64,000 bases of DNA from positions 62,001-126,000 of the forward strand of contig JACBFI010000003.1 in NCBI GenBank assembly GCA_013391385.1, given 5' to 3'. The position numbers and the translations under genes were made by a program. Below, in pieces: positions 23,871-32,776 of this stretch. Each line of letters begins with the position of its first letter. The stretch's first letter is position 1. The notes under the pieces are model-generated. The model made no database searches, had not been told where the DNA came from, and saw only the letters and a program-made list of their open reading frames with translations. Origin of the DNA: Sediminibacterium sp. Gen4 (GTDB lineage Bacteria > Bacteroidota > Bacteroidia > Chitinophagales > Chitinophagaceae).

Positions 23871-24740
23871 TTACAGGGTATTGAGGGCAAAGGTTTCAGC
23901 TACACGAACCCCTTTTTCCGTAAGCTGTAATGTGCAGCATTCATTTTGATAATCATGTTCGAAGTATAATATGTAGTGATTATCCACCGCTTCTTGTAGG
24001 AAATTCTTTTTCTCATGTAGTGTTGTCAAGGGGAACATGTCATATGCCATCACATAGGGAATGGGTAAATGAGCTACTGAAGGCAAAAGATCGGCCATGT
24101 ACACAAGGGTATGCCCTTTGTATTGGATCTGCGGTAACATCATTTTTTCCGTATGCCCATTGACAAATCGAACCGAAAAATGATCAAAAAGTTCCACAGT
24201 ATGCAGGCGACCATCTTCTCGAAAACCGGAAGCCGGACTTTCCACAAAGCGTAATTGTCCGCTTTCCTGTATAGGTAAAATATTCTCTTTGAGAAAAGAA
24301 GCTTTTTCGCGGTCATTGGGTTTTACCGCCCAGTTCCAATGACGTTCATTACTCCAATAAATGGCATTTTTAAATGCCGGAACCAGTTGATCTCCCTCTC
24401 GAATGATACTACCACCGCAATGATCGAAGTGAAGATGGGTAAGAAAAACATCAGTGATATCATCTCTATGAAAACCATAATGTGCTAGTGACTTGTCCAA
24501 TGTATCATCCCCATGCAGGTAATAATGACCAAAAAATTTGGCATCTTGTTTATCACCCATTCCATTGTCGATCAATATCAGTTTATTACCATCTTCAACT
24601 AATAAACAACGCATGGCCCATGAACACATATTATTTTCATCGGCAGGATTTAACTTATTCCACATGCTTTTAGGCACAACACCAAACATCGCACCACCAT
24701 CCAATTTAAAATTGCCGCTATTGATCGAATACAATTTCAT
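23871..24740 (-). CDS. Metallo-beta-lactamase fold hydrolase, N-acyl-homoserine-lactonase-like
   Basis: A 289-residue soluble enzyme. The metal site is LTHLHFDHCGG (HxHxDH, about 99-109), a second histidine lies in FVNGHTEKMM (about 192-201), an aspartate in VYMADLLPS (about 212-220), and a late histidine in YFEHDYQNE. The layout matches the AttM/AiiA branch of lactonases, but the family also has other ester and lactone substrates, so quorum quenching is only a possibility. It lies 3 bases downstream of the MFS exporter gene and shares its transcript. Confidence 0.82.
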   Translation of the reverse strand: MKLYSINSGNFKLDGGAMFGVVPKSMWNKLNPADENNMCSWAMRCLLVEDGNKLILIDNGMGDKQDAKFFGHYYLHGDDTLDKSLAHYGFHRDDITDVFLTHLHFDHCGGSIIREGDQLVPAFKNAIYWSNERHWNWAVKPNDREKASFLKENILPIQESGQLRFVESPASGFREDGRLHTVELFDHFSVRFVNGHTEKMMLPQIQYKGHTLVYMADLLPSVAHLPIPYVMAYDMFPLTTLHEKKNFLQEAVDNHYILYFEHDYQNECCTLQLTEKGVRVAETFALNTL

Positions 24741-24743
24741 AGA

Positions 24744-26063
24744 TCAGTTTACTTTTCCTTGTTTATGTTTTGTAGCTGAGGCAAAGGTGAGCAATATCAA
24801 TCCAATTACAAAGAAAACAACCAATGCCAATACTGAATTACGCTGCGAGCCGGTATATTCATTGATATACCCAAAACTAAACATACCAATTACAATAGCG
24901 ATTTTTTCTGTTACATCATAAAAACTAAAGAATGAAGTCGTGTCTTTTGTCTCAGGCATCAGTTTTGCATACGTACTTCTGCTGAGTGATTGAATACCAC
25001 CCATTACAAACCCTACTAATACTGCTAACGCATAGAATTCATTGATGCCATCACGAGGTAATAAATATCCGATGATACAAAGTATGATCCACAAAGAAAC
25101 CGTTACCATGAGTGCACGGAAATTGCCTAACATATCTGAAAGTTTGGCGATGGTGTAAGCACCCGGAATCGCTACTAACTGAATAATTAGTATCGCAATG
25201 ATGAGATTCTGCGTAGGGATATTCAATTCACTTTTACCATACAAAGTTGCTGCAAGCATCACTGTCTGAACACCCATATTATAAAAGAAAAAAGCAGCGA
25301 GGTATCTTTTTAAAACTGGCATGTGCTTCAGCTGCTTCCATACTTTATTGAGTTCCTTATACCCATGTGTAAACACACTTCCTTTTGCAGAGGGTTGTCC
25401 GGCAGGCGTACTTTTTGGGAGACGGCTCAATGCCAATTGCCCAAATCCCCACCACCATATACCTACCAGCAAAAAAGAAATCTGTGAAGCTTTACCGGTA
25501 GTGATACCAAACTTATCAGGCATTAAAACAAATACAAAACAGATGATCTGTAAAATCACACTACCCATATAACCCATTGCAAAACCTTTGGCACTTACTT
25601 TATCCTGATCTGCCGGAGCTGCGATTTCGGGAAGAAATGAGTTATAAAAAACCAGGCTACTCCAGTAACCAACACAGGCAATGATCATACACATCAAGCC
25701 ATAAGCAAGATTGCTGCTGTCATAAAAAAACAATGCACTACAAGCTATACTTCCCAGTGTACAGAAAAAGAATAAGAATTTTTTCTTGTTCCCTTTGAAG
25801 TCTGCAATCGAAGACAACATCGGAGACATTAATGCTACAATGATAAAAGCAACCCCTAATGCATAATTGTATAAGGAGGTATTGACAAACTCTCTTCCAA
25901 ACAAGCGAACGGTATCATTAGAAGTAGCGTCATTACCATCGCCGGTAACGGCTTCAAAATAGGCAGGAAAAATAGTTGAAGTAATCACCAGATTATATAC
26001 ACTATTTGCCCAGTCATACATGGCCCAGCCATTAATGACTCTTTTGGATGCAGTTGTTTGCAT
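24744..26063 (-). CDS. MFS transporter, UMF1/Atg22-like family
   Basis: A 439-residue inner-membrane transporter with about twelve segments. The N-terminus NGWAMYDWANSVYNLVITST is the hallmark of the UMF1 family; the loop LSDMLGNFRALMV and QSLSRSTYAKLMPE support it. Substrates are unknown for bacterial members. The frame is open to 26225, but that 54-residue extension is encoded by the intergenic repeat, so the ATG at 26063 (MQTTASKRVING) is used. It is upstream of the lactonase-like gene. Confidence 0.9.
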   Translation of the reverse strand: MQTTASKRVINGWAMYDWANSVYNLVITSTIFPAYFEAVTGDGNDATSNDTVRLFGREFVNTSLYNYALGVAFIIVALMSPMLSSIADFKGNKKKFLFFFCTLGSIACSALFFYDSSNLAYGLMCMIIACVGYWSSLVFYNSFLPEIAAPADQDKVSAKGFAMGYMGSVILQIICFVFVLMPDKFGITTGKASQISFLLVGIWWWGFGQLALSRLPKSTPAGQPSAKGSVFTHGYKELNKVWKQLKHMPVLKRYLAAFFFYNMGVQTVMLAATLYGKSELNIPTQNLIIAILIIQLVAIPGAYTIAKLSDMLGNFRALMVTVSLWIILCIIGYLLPRDGINEFYALAVLVGFVMGGIQSLSRSTYAKLMPETKDTTSFFSFYDVTEKIAIVIGMFSFGYINEYTGSQRNSVLALVVFFVIGLILLTFASATKHKQGKVN

Positions 26064-26116
26064 GTGGAGGGTTTTGGTTCTTAAAGATAAGGGGAAAGTG
26101 ATAGAGAAAGTTCTCT

Positions 26117-26235
26117 GCCATAGACTATGGACTATCGACCATGGACCATAGCTAATAGTCCATAGTCGATGGTAGGAAATATGCTTTTCACCTTTGACCT
26201 TTCTCCAAAGGAGTCCTATGGACACTTTTCACTTG
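26117..26235. repeat. Composite repeat: CCATAG/CTATGG palindrome plus the 22-base motif
   Basis: The first part (26117-26173) is built from TAGACTATGG, ACTATCGACCATGG and AATAGTCCATAGTC. The second part (26183-26235) has CTTTTCACCTTTGACC and an inverted copy of GTCCnnAGGACTCCnnnGGAGA (26202-26223). Confidence 0.75.
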
Positions 26236-26238
26236 TTT

Positions 26239-26628
26239 TCACAAAGCAGCAAGTATCTTCTCCTGCACCTGTTTCAGCTGTTCGGGTGATAGCTTTAGTT
26301 TTTCGCGGGTAAAATTGAGATCGTCGGAGCTGTTGATAGGAATGAGATGTACATGTGCATGTGGCACTTCCAGACCTATCACGCTCATGCCACAACGATT
26401 ACATGGGAATGCTTTTTCAATAGCTTTTGCAATGGGTTTTGCAAAGAGTAATATTTCAGATAAATATTGTTCATCTAAATCAAAAAATCGATCGGTCTCT
26501 TGTTTAGGAACAACGAGTACATGACCTTCTACTAATGGGAAAATATCCAGAAAGGCAAAAAAATATTCGTTTTCTGCGATTTTGTATGAAGGGATCTCTC
26601 CTGCAATGATCTTCGAGAAAATAGTCAT
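26239..26628 (-). CDS. HIT family nucleotide hydrolase
   Basis: A 129-residue protein of the Hint/HIT group, which hydrolyses nucleoside phosphoramidates or related nucleotides. It begins TIFSKIIAGEIPSYKIAENE (typical) and ends with the histidine triad in VPHAHVHLIPIN (about 88-99). The substrate is unknown. It lies 70 bases downstream of greA, separated by a terminator hairpin, a pairing often seen in Bacteroidota. Confidence 0.93.
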   Translation of the reverse strand: MTIFSKIIAGEIPSYKIAENEYFFAFLDIFPLVEGHVLVVPKQETDRFFDLDEQYLSEILLFAKPIAKAIEKAFPCNRCGMSVIGLEVPHAHVHLIPINSSDDLNFTREKLKLSPEQLKQVQEKILAAL

Positions 26629-26644
26629 AGAAAAGAGGTTGATT

Positions 26645-26689
26645 GAAAAAGCATGTTGAAATGAAAAAGAAGTGTCATTTCAACATGCT
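26645..26689 (-). terminator. Terminator of greA
   Basis: A perfect 13-base stem pairs 26651-26663 (GCATGTTGAAATG) with 26676-26688, and TTTTT follows on the minus strand. Confidence 0.85.
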
Positions 26690-26698
26690 GCCAAATGA

Positions 26699-27175
26699 TT
26701 AGACAGTTATGTCTTCAATTTTGAATTTGATGATCCCGGTGGGTGCTTGTACTTCTGCCACTTCACCCTTTGCTTTACCCATCAAACCTTTACCAATGGG
26801 TGAACCTGCAGAAATCTTACCTGCTTTCAGATCCGCTTCCTTTTCACCAACAATTTGATAGGTCACTGTTTTTTTAGTGGCCATATTTGTGATGGTTACT
26901 TTGGTAAGTATGGTTACTTTACTGGTATCTATATCACTGGTATCAATAATCTTAGCATTAGCAATCGCACCTTCCAGCTGTTTGATTTTAGCTTCCAGCA
27001 TACCTTGTGCTTCCTTAGCAGCATCATATTCTGCATTCTCTTTTAAATCACCTTTCTCGCGTGCTTCCGCAATGGCTCTCGAGGCAGCAGGACGATCCAC
27101 TGATTTCATCTTCTGCAACTCTTCACGCATTTTGTCAAATGTCTCCTTGGTAACATACATAGTACTCTCGCTCAT
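26699..27175 (-). CDS. greA: Transcription elongation factor GreA
   Basis: A 158-residue protein that rescues stalled RNA polymerase by stimulating transcript cleavage. The N-terminal coiled coil includes REKGDLKENAEYDAAKEAQG (acidic tip DLKENAEY, about 43-50). The C-terminal globular domain has GEKEADLKAGKISAGSPIGK and GLMGKAKGEVAEVQAPTG. The length is standard. The frame is open upstream to 27235 through the terminator hairpin, so the ATG at 27175 is used. Confidence 0.95.
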   Translation of the reverse strand: MSESTMYVTKETFDKMREELQKMKSVDRPAASRAIAEAREKGDLKENAEYDAAKEAQGMLEAKIKQLEGAIANAKIIDTSDIDTSKVTILTKVTITNMATKKTVTYQIVGEKEADLKAGKISAGSPIGKGLMGKAKGEVAEVQAPTGIIKFKIEDITV

Positions 27176-27199
27176 ACACTTTCGTTTAAAAAGGGTAAA

Positions 27200-27235
27200 A
27201 AAAATACAACGCCACATTTGATTGCAGCGTTGCAC
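27200..27235 (-). terminator. Terminator of the rsmA-dehydrogenase transcript
   Basis: CAACGC (27207-27212) pairs with GCGTTG (27227-27232). On the minus strand TATTTTTTTT follows. The stretch 27236-27392 upstream of it shows nothing else. Confidence 0.7.
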
Positions 27236-27392
27236 AGATATTCAAAAATAAAAAAATCTTCAGAATGAACGATTCTTTTATGTGTTTTTATTATAAGTCG
27301 AAAAAGAAGACCATACCTTACAATATTTATCTAACTAATTGTATATCAAATTGATACATGACTTTCAGAACCATAAAAGCTTGAGGGATGAT

Positions 27393-28328
27393 TTAATTAT
27401 CTATACCTAGCTTATCCAATACCACTTTTGCCATCAGATAAAACGCTTCATGGCTATATCCGGCAATATGGGGGGTAACAATCACATTAGCTTGTGAGAG
27501 CAGCCAGTCCAAATCAGCTTTTTCTGCCGCTGTATACGTTTCAAGCTTTTCATTTTCCAGCACATCAAGTCCTGCAGCTTTGATCTGATTACTTTGTATT
27601 GCCTTGATGACTGCTTTTGTATCAGTCACTTTTCCTCTGCAGGTAGTTAAAAAGTAGGGCTGTTTTTGAAATGCGTTAAAGAATGATTCATTTGCATAGT
27701 GAAAAGTTTCCGCTGTCAATGGCAAATGAAGACTCACCACATCGGCATAACGTTGAATCTGTTCCAAAGAAGCTTCTTTGATATAATTGACACCGAAACC
27801 AGATTTATATGTATCCAAAGCCAATACTGTAACATTGAATGCTGCCAACAATTTGGCAAAAGCCTGTCCTGTATTCCCAAATCCAATAATACCAACCGTT
27901 TTACCCGTCAATTCATCTGCTCTGTTGTCATCGCGTATCCATTTACCTTCACGAATTTCCTGGCTACTGCTATTGATCTTATTCATGAGATTCAACAACA
28001 TACCCAATGCATGTTCTGCAACTGCATTCCGGTTACCTTCCGGACTACTTTCACAACGAATACCTTTTTCAGCGGCATAAGAAACATCTATCAATTCCAT
28101 TCCACTTCCTAGTCTGCCAATCCATTGAAGAGAAGTGGCTGCATCAATGATATGCTTGTCTATTTTCAAACGCGTTGTAACGATCAATCCCACCGCATCA
28201 GTAATCGTTTCTTTGAGTTCATCATAACCGATCAAGGGTTCATATACACAGTGATAGCCAGCCTTTTCTAGTCTTTCTAAAAGGTAAGGATGTGCTTTTG
28301 CTGTAATAATAACTTTTGAACCCGACAT
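27393..28328 (-). CDS. D-isomer 2-hydroxyacid dehydrogenase (NAD-binding)
   Basis: A 311-residue enzyme of the SerA/LdhA superfamily. The NAD site is [20 protein letters not shown] (about 142-161) with the acidic residue in VLALDTY. The catalytic arginine lies in [10 protein letters not shown] (about 229-238), the glutamate in [11 protein letters not shown] and the histidine in [11 protein letters not shown] (about 286-296). Substrate specificity cannot be read from sequence; phosphoglycerate, glyoxylate or hydroxypyruvate are possible. It is 19 bases downstream of rsmA. Confidence 0.9.
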   Translation of the reverse strand: MSGSKVIITAKAHPYLLERLEKAGYHCVYEPLIGYDELKETITDAVGLIVTTRLKIDKHIIDAATSLQWIGRLGSGMELIDVSYAAEKGIRCESSPEGNRNAVAEHALGMLLNLMNKINSSSQEIREGKWIRDDNRADELTGKTVGIIGFGNTGQAFAKLLAAFNVTVLALDTYKSGFGVNYIKEASLEQIQRYADVVSLHLPLTAETFHYANESFFNAFQKQPYFLTTCRGKVTDTKAVIKAIQSNQIKAAGLDVLENEKLETYTAAEKADLDWLLSQANVIVTPHIAGYSHEAFYLMAKVVLDKLGIDN

Positions 28329-28347
28329 GTATTTATTCTATTTATGG

Positions 28348-29106
28348 CTATGACTTCATTTTATAAGTAAGTGCTGCAAAATCTGCCACAGACAACTGTT
28401 CTGCTCGTTTTGTGAAAATTTCTTCCTGTAGGGTTTCCGTATCGAACATCCCTTTTAATGGGTTTCTCAACATTTTTCTTCGTTGATTGAATGCCGCTTT
28501 GACCAACACAAAAAAACTACGCTCAGATTTCATCGGTTCATAAGCAGCTCTTCTTTTCAGCTTAATCACCCCACTCATGACTTTGGGTGGTGGATTGAAA
28601 GATTCAGGAGGCACGTCAAACAAATATTCTACCTCATAAAAGGCTTGTATCAGTACACTCAAAATACCATAGTCTTTAGTTCCTGAACCTGAAACTACTC
28701 TCTCTGCCACTTCTTTCTGAAACATGCCAATCATTACCGGAACCTGTTCTTTCCATTCCAGTATACGAAACAATATCTGCGAGGAAATGTTGTAAGGAAA
28801 ATTACCCACTACCGTAAACTGATCGGTAAAAGGCACTGATATGTCCAAAATACTTTTGTGAATGATTTTTCCTTGAATAGAAGGGAATGTTTTTTCGAGG
28901 TACACTACTTTTTCATCATCTAACTCTACCGCTTTAAAATCAATATCCGGAATCTTTAATAAGTACTTCGTAAGCGCCCCGCCGCCCGGACCCACTTCTA
29001 CCAACTGCGAAAATGTATCCTGTTGCAAGGAAACAACAATACGCTCACACACAGACTCATCTTTTAGAAAATGCTGCCCAAGTGATTTTTTGAGGGTGTA
29101 TTCCAT
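28348..29106 (-). CDS. rsmA: 16S rRNA (adenine1518-N6/adenine1519-N6)-dimethyltransferase
   Basis: A 252-residue ribosome-maturation enzyme that dimethylates two adenines in helix 45 of 16S rRNA. Motifs: KKSLGQHFLKDE (about 6-17), the SAM site VEVGPGGGALTKYLL (about 37-51) and the catalytic NFPYNISSQILFRIL (about 103-117). A TACCTTTG promoter box lies 5 bases before the ATG, so the mRNA may have almost no leader. The family is also called KsgA. Confidence 0.96.
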   Translation of the reverse strand: MEYTLKKSLGQHFLKDESVCERIVVSLQQDTFSQLVEVGPGGGALTKYLLKIPDIDFKAVELDDEKVVYLEKTFPSIQGKIIHKSILDISVPFTDQFTVVGNFPYNISSQILFRILEWKEQVPVMIGMFQKEVAERVVSGSGTKDYGILSVLIQAFYEVEYLFDVPPESFNPPPKVMSGVIKLKRRAAYEPMKSERSFFVLVKAAFNQRRKMLRNPLKGMFDTETLQEEIFTKRAEQLSVADFAALTYKMKS

Positions 29107-29110
29107 TGGG

Positions 29111-29118
29111 CAAAGGTA
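29111..29118 (-). promoter_or_regulatory. -7 promoter box of rsmA (TACCTTTG)
   Basis: It matches TAnnTTTG and ends 5 bases before the rsmA start codon. No clear -33 TTG. If used, the transcript would be nearly leaderless. Confidence 0.45.
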
Positions 29119-29130
29119 GGCAGTATCTTG

Positions 29131-29202
29131 GCTGATAGTCCATAGCCCATGGCATATAGTTGATCATCTATACACTATGATCCATGGACTATGGACTAAA
29201 GT
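29131..29202. repeat. CCATAG/CATGG palindrome between rsmA and pdxA
   Basis: It has GATAGTCCATAGCCCATGG on the left and TGATCCATGGACTATGGAC on the right. It lies in the divergent promoter gap and could be read as the N-terminus of pdxA (MIHGLWTKVV), which I regard as false. Confidence 0.75.
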
Positions 29203-29230
29203 CGTATTTTTATCCTCAAAAGCAATACTG

Positions 29231-30322
29231 ATGAGTACTGAAATGCAAAAGCCGGTGATTGGTTTCTCTTGTGGTGATTTGAATGGGATTGGAATTGAAT
29301 TGATACTGAAAACACTGGGAGACCATCGTTTATTAGATTTCTGCACCCCCGTTGTGTTTGCCAGTAATAAAAGCATCAACTTCTATAGAAAAAGCTTACC
29401 GGAAATTAATTTCAACTATGCCAGCGGAAGAGATTTTAGCAGATTGAATCCTAAACAAGTCAATATTTATAATTGCTGGGAAGAGGAAGTAGCTATTACA
29501 CCTGGTCAGTTAAACGATACTGGTGGAAAATATGGTCTTCTTTCTTTGAAAGAAGCAGCACAGGCATTGAAAGACGGACATATCCACGGACTGGTGACCG
29601 CCCCTATCCATAAAAAAAATATTCAATCGGCCGATTTTCATCATACTGGTCATACGCCTTTTCTGAAAGAATTATTTGGTGTGAATGATGTACTGATGTT
29701 TATGGTAGCTGATAATATGCGTATCGGTTTATTGACAGAACATGTTACGGTATCTGATGTGGCTAAACACATTACCAAGGAGAATATTATCAGTAAATTG
29801 AAAATCATGCATGCCAGTCTGCAAAAAGATTTTGGCATCGATAAACCGAAGATCGCTGTGTTAGGATTGAATCCTCATGCAGGCGATGAAGGATTGATTG
29901 GTAGTGAAGAAGAAAATATCATTAAGCCCGCTATCAAAGAAGCCAAACACCAGATAATGGTTTTTGGTCCTTACAGTGCTGATGCTTTCTTTGCCCGAGG
30001 CCAGCATGAAAGATTTGATGCGGTTCTTGCCATGTACCATGACCAAGGATTGATTCCATTTAAATCACTGGCCATTGGCGAAGGCGTTAATTATACTGCC
30101 GGATTGAATGCCGTTAGAACCAGTCCTGATCATGGAACCGCATTTGATATCGCTGGAAAAGGAAAAGCTGATCATAGTTCGTTTTTGGCTGCAACATTTA
30201 CTTGTATTGAGATCATTCGCATGAGACTGGGTTTTGCAGAAATGAGACAAAATCCACTTCGAAAAATGAGTGCAAGAATGATTGCCAATGCAGTAGATGA
30301 GCGTATCGAAGAAACTGAATAA
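29231..30322 (+). CDS. pdxA: 4-hydroxythreonine-4-phosphate dehydrogenase
   Basis: A 363-residue metal- and NAD-dependent enzyme of vitamin B6 synthesis. Family motifs: GFSCGDLNGIGIELILKTL (about 10-28), metal ligands in HHTGHTPFLKELFG (about 137-150), AMYHDQGLIPFK and TSPDHGTAFDIAGKGKADHS. The ATG at 29231 gives the usual start; an earlier ATG at 29177 adds 18 residues from an intergenic repeat. It lies 3 bases before an epimerase gene, so they share a transcript. The length is slightly above the family average. Confidence 0.94.
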   Translation: MSTEMQKPVIGFSCGDLNGIGIELILKTLGDHRLLDFCTPVVFASNKSINFYRKSLPEINFNYASGRDFSRLNPKQVNIYNCWEEEVAITPGQLNDTGGKYGLLSLKEAAQALKDGHIHGLVTAPIHKKNIQSADFHHTGHTPFLKELFGVNDVLMFMVADNMRIGLLTEHVTVSDVAKHITKENIISKLKIMHASLQKDFGIDKPKIAVLGLNPHAGDEGLIGSEEENIIKPAIKEAKHQIMVFGPYSADAFFARGQHERFDAVLAMYHDQGLIPFKSLAIGEGVNYTAGLNAVRTSPDHGTAFDIAGKGKADHSSFLAATFTCIEIIRMRLGFAEMRQNPLRKMSARMIANAVDERIEETE

Positions 30323-30325
30323 TAC

Positions 30326-31195
30326 ATGTGCGAGTTATCCAATGACCATGTAAGTATTGTGATCAGTTCCAAAGGAGCAGAATTACAAAGCATTTATAGA
30401 AAAGATACCGGTATTGAATACCTATGGTCTGGTAACCCTGCATTTTGGGGGAAGAAAAGTCCGGTATTATTTCCCATTGTCGGCGGACTAAAAAATAATC
30501 GTTACACATTTAAGGGAAAAGAATATGCTATGGGTAGACATGGTTTCGCCAGAGACCGAGCCTTTACCATCAGCAAACAAACGGATGATGATGTAACTTT
30601 TTCATTGAAATCAGATGATGAGACAAAAGCTATCTATCCTTTTGATTTTATTTTCTCGATCAACTATCAATTGATCGCCAATCAAGTGAAAGTAAGTTAT
30701 CAGATAGAAAATATTGGAGAGGAAGACCTGTATTGCTCTGTGGGTGCTCATCCTGCATTTGCTGTTCCATTGATTGCTGATACCTCTTTTGAAGATTACT
30801 ACCTACAATTTGAACAAAAAGAGACTGCTCCTATTTGGCCATTGTCTGACGAAGGTCTATTACTAAGCACCCCTACCGATTTTTTTCGACAAGAAGATAC
30901 CATTGCTTTGCGCAAGTCTTTATTTTATGGTGATGCATTGGTTTTTAAATCACTACAATCCAATAGCATTTCAATCCTTTCGGATAAACACCCGCACGGA
31001 ATCAAAGTTTCTTATGAAAATTTTCCATTCATGGGTATCTGGAGTGCTAAAGATGCAGACTTTGTTTGTATTGAACCTTGGTGTGGTATTGCAGATACCG
31101 TAACAACCAATGGAGATCTTACCAATAAAGAAGGTATTCATCCAATCGCTCCTAAAACAATGATGAATAGAAGCTGGGCGATTGAGGTATTTTAG
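30326..31195 (+). CDS. Aldose 1-epimerase family protein (LacX-like)
   Basis: A 289-residue galactose-mutarotase-fold protein. It shows EYLWSGNPAFWGKKSPVLFP (about 32-51) and MGRHGFARDRAF (about 69-80, catalytic histidine), then SVGAHPAFAVPL (second histidine) and a late VCIEPWCGIADT (acidic base). These match the LacX-like branch, which interconverts sugar anomers. The substrate is unknown. It is transcribed with pdxA and ends one base before the converging LolA-like gene. Confidence 0.88.
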   Translation: MCELSNDHVSIVISSKGAELQSIYRKDTGIEYLWSGNPAFWGKKSPVLFPIVGGLKNNRYTFKGKEYAMGRHGFARDRAFTISKQTDDDVTFSLKSDDETKAIYPFDFIFSINYQLIANQVKVSYQIENIGEEDLYCSVGAHPAFAVPLIADTSFEDYYLQFEQKETAPIWPLSDEGLLLSTPTDFFRQEDTIALRKSLFYGDALVFKSLQSNSISILSDKHPHGIKVSYENFPFMGIWSAKDADFVCIEPWCGIADTVTTNGDLTNKEGIHPIAPKTMMNRSWAIEVF

Positions 31196-31891
31196 TTATT
31201 TAAAAACAATATCCGCAATTCCTTTATTGATAATATAGTTGGTATATACGATTTCAACTCTTCCTTTTTTATTTTTTAATTTTTGTTCCTCTGTGAGCGG
31301 CTTTTCATTGTCATCGAATTCCAATGTGAGTCCTTTAGGCAATTTATAATTCTTGGTATTGAAGCTAAAAGTCACTTTATCCGGCAAACCAAAATTTGAA
31401 AATTTACCATAGGTCATTTCAATCTCATAAGTACCATTTTCTTTGGTTGTAGTGACAGCTTTTCTAACCAAGAGATTGGCTTCATCTATATACATGGTGG
31501 TTAATACAACATCACTGTTTTCATTAACAGGAAGCATTTTTACTACTTTGGTCTTGACCCCAGCCACGGTTGCTTCTCCCGCTGCCAACGCTACAAATTC
31601 ATCAGTAGTAACAATTGAGTTCATATTTACAGACACACCACCTTTAGGAAGCAGTGAGATACCTCCATCTTTTCGCAAACGAAACTTATTGGGTTTTTTA
31701 AAATAAATTTTCACTTTCCCTACCGGTGCTTTGATAAAAGCTACATCTGTTTTCATTCTGCCATCCGCTTCGTAATCATTTACCTGATCTAGCTTTGCTT
31801 TTACTTTCATTACAAGTGGGGTCATATCCTGAGCGGAGGAAGTGAAAAGTGAAAAGTGAAAAGTGAAAAGCAGTATGATAATAGTTCGCAT
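31196..31891 (-). CDS. LolA-like outer-membrane lipoprotein-sorting protein with repeat-encoded signal peptide
   Basis: A 231-residue periplasmic protein. Residues 1-21 are a signal peptide (MRTIIILLFTFHFSLFTSSAQ) whose core is translated from four tandem AAGTGAAA-type units. The mature part has the strand-rich pattern of the LolA/LolB-like group (VKIYFKKPNKFRLRKDGGIS, about 55-74; VLTTMYIDEANLLVRKAVTT). It lies 9 bases after an ABC-2 permease gene and could carry lipids or lipoproteins for that exporter, which is inference. Confidence 0.78.
   Translation of the reverse strand: MRTIIILLFTFHFSLFTSSAQDMTPLVMKVKAKLDQVNDYEADGRMKTDVAFIKAPVGKVKIYFKKPNKFRLRKDGGISLLPKGGVSVNMNSIVTTDEFVALAAGEATVAGVKTKVVKMLPVNENSDVVLTTMYIDEANLLVRKAVTTTKENGTYEIEMTYGKFSNFGLPDKVTFSFNTKNYKLPKGLTLEFDDNEKPLTEEQKLKNKKGRVEIVYTNYIINKGIADIVFK
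31843..31872. repeat. Four tandem AAGTGAAA units forming the signal-peptide core
   Basis: On the plus strand the units read AGTGAAA repeated four times. On the coding strand they read TTTTCACTTTTCAC and encode LLFTFHFSLFT. Confidence 0.85.
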
Positions 31892-31900
31892 AGACTTTTT

Positions 31901-32776
31901 TTAACTTAAAACATCTTTTTTTCTGAATACAACAATAGCTGCTACCACAAACAAAATAATATGAATCAATAGCACAATTGAAGAGTTAATGATTCTTTCC
32001 GGATATTGGATACTGCCTACGATGGCTTCATTGGTATCTGTTACCTGAATATCAAAAAATTCTTTCCAGCCAATCATATGTGTAGTGAACAGATATGGTT
32101 TTACCAGATTAAAGACCGGGATATTCATGGTGCTCAGTATAGTAAAAAAGATGATCACACTCATGGTGGCTACAATAGGTCCGATTGAATTTTCAGCAAA
32201 TACAGATAAGAAAAAACCCAATGCAGCTACTGTTGTCATGGCCAATGCCGCAAATCCGAATGCACCGATATAACGCCAGAATACATCGTTCTCTTTTAAT
32301 AATACCACATAACTACTTTTCATCAGGAACATATCATCGGTTCCAAAGATCCACATGCTTACAAATAAAGCCAGGAATGCCAGCCATACCAATAAAAGAA
32401 GTGTGTAAATGGTAGATGCAATAAATTTTGCCAGCATGAATTGTGTTCTGCTATATGGTTTGGATAACAATACCCTTAAGGTTCCCATATTGGCTTCACC
32501 CGATATCATATCTGCAGCGATCAATGCAATTAATAATGGCACATGTACTAAGAGCAATTGCAGCATCACATAACAGACCAGATAACCATTCATGATATTA
32601 CCGTCAATTTCTAATGTAGATCCCAGATCGTTGAGCATGAAGTCTACATAAGTCTTTCCATCCACTTTTAATCCAAACTGAATCATTACAATCAATGCAG
32701 TAATAGCTGCAAATGCAATGTATGTGCGTGGTCTTTTGAAAATTTTATAGAGCTCGATATTAATGAGTGTTCGCAT
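31901..32776 (-). CDS. ABC-2 type transporter permease
   Basis: A 291-residue membrane subunit with six membrane segments in the ABC-2 layout (about 17-37, 68-92, 113-137, 160-190, 198-218, 265-286). It contains ANMGTLRVLLSKPYSRTQFM (about 99-118), the cytoplasmic coupling loop. It is overlapped by 17 bases by the ATP-binding gene upstream. Substrate unknown; the linked LolA-like protein suggests an envelope lipid. Confidence 0.9.
   Translation of the reverse strand: MRTLINIELYKIFKRPRTYIAFAAITALIVMIQFGLKVDGKTYVDFMLNDLGSTLEIDGNIMNGYLVCYVMLQLLLVHVPLLIALIAADMISGEANMGTLRVLLSKPYSRTQFMLAKFIASTIYTLLLLVWLAFLALFVSMWIFGTDDMFLMKSSYVVLLKENDVFWRYIGAFGFAALAMTTVAALGFFLSVFAENSIGPIVATMSVIIFFTILSTMNIPVFNLVKPYLFTTHMIGWKEFFDIQVTDTNEAIVGSIQYPERIINSSIVLLIHIILFVVAAIVVFRKKDVLS

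Noticed and set aside
26064-26225. Extra 54 residues at the start of the MFS transporter
   Set aside because: They are read from the intergenic repeat; the family begins with the NGWAMYDWANS region just after the later ATG.
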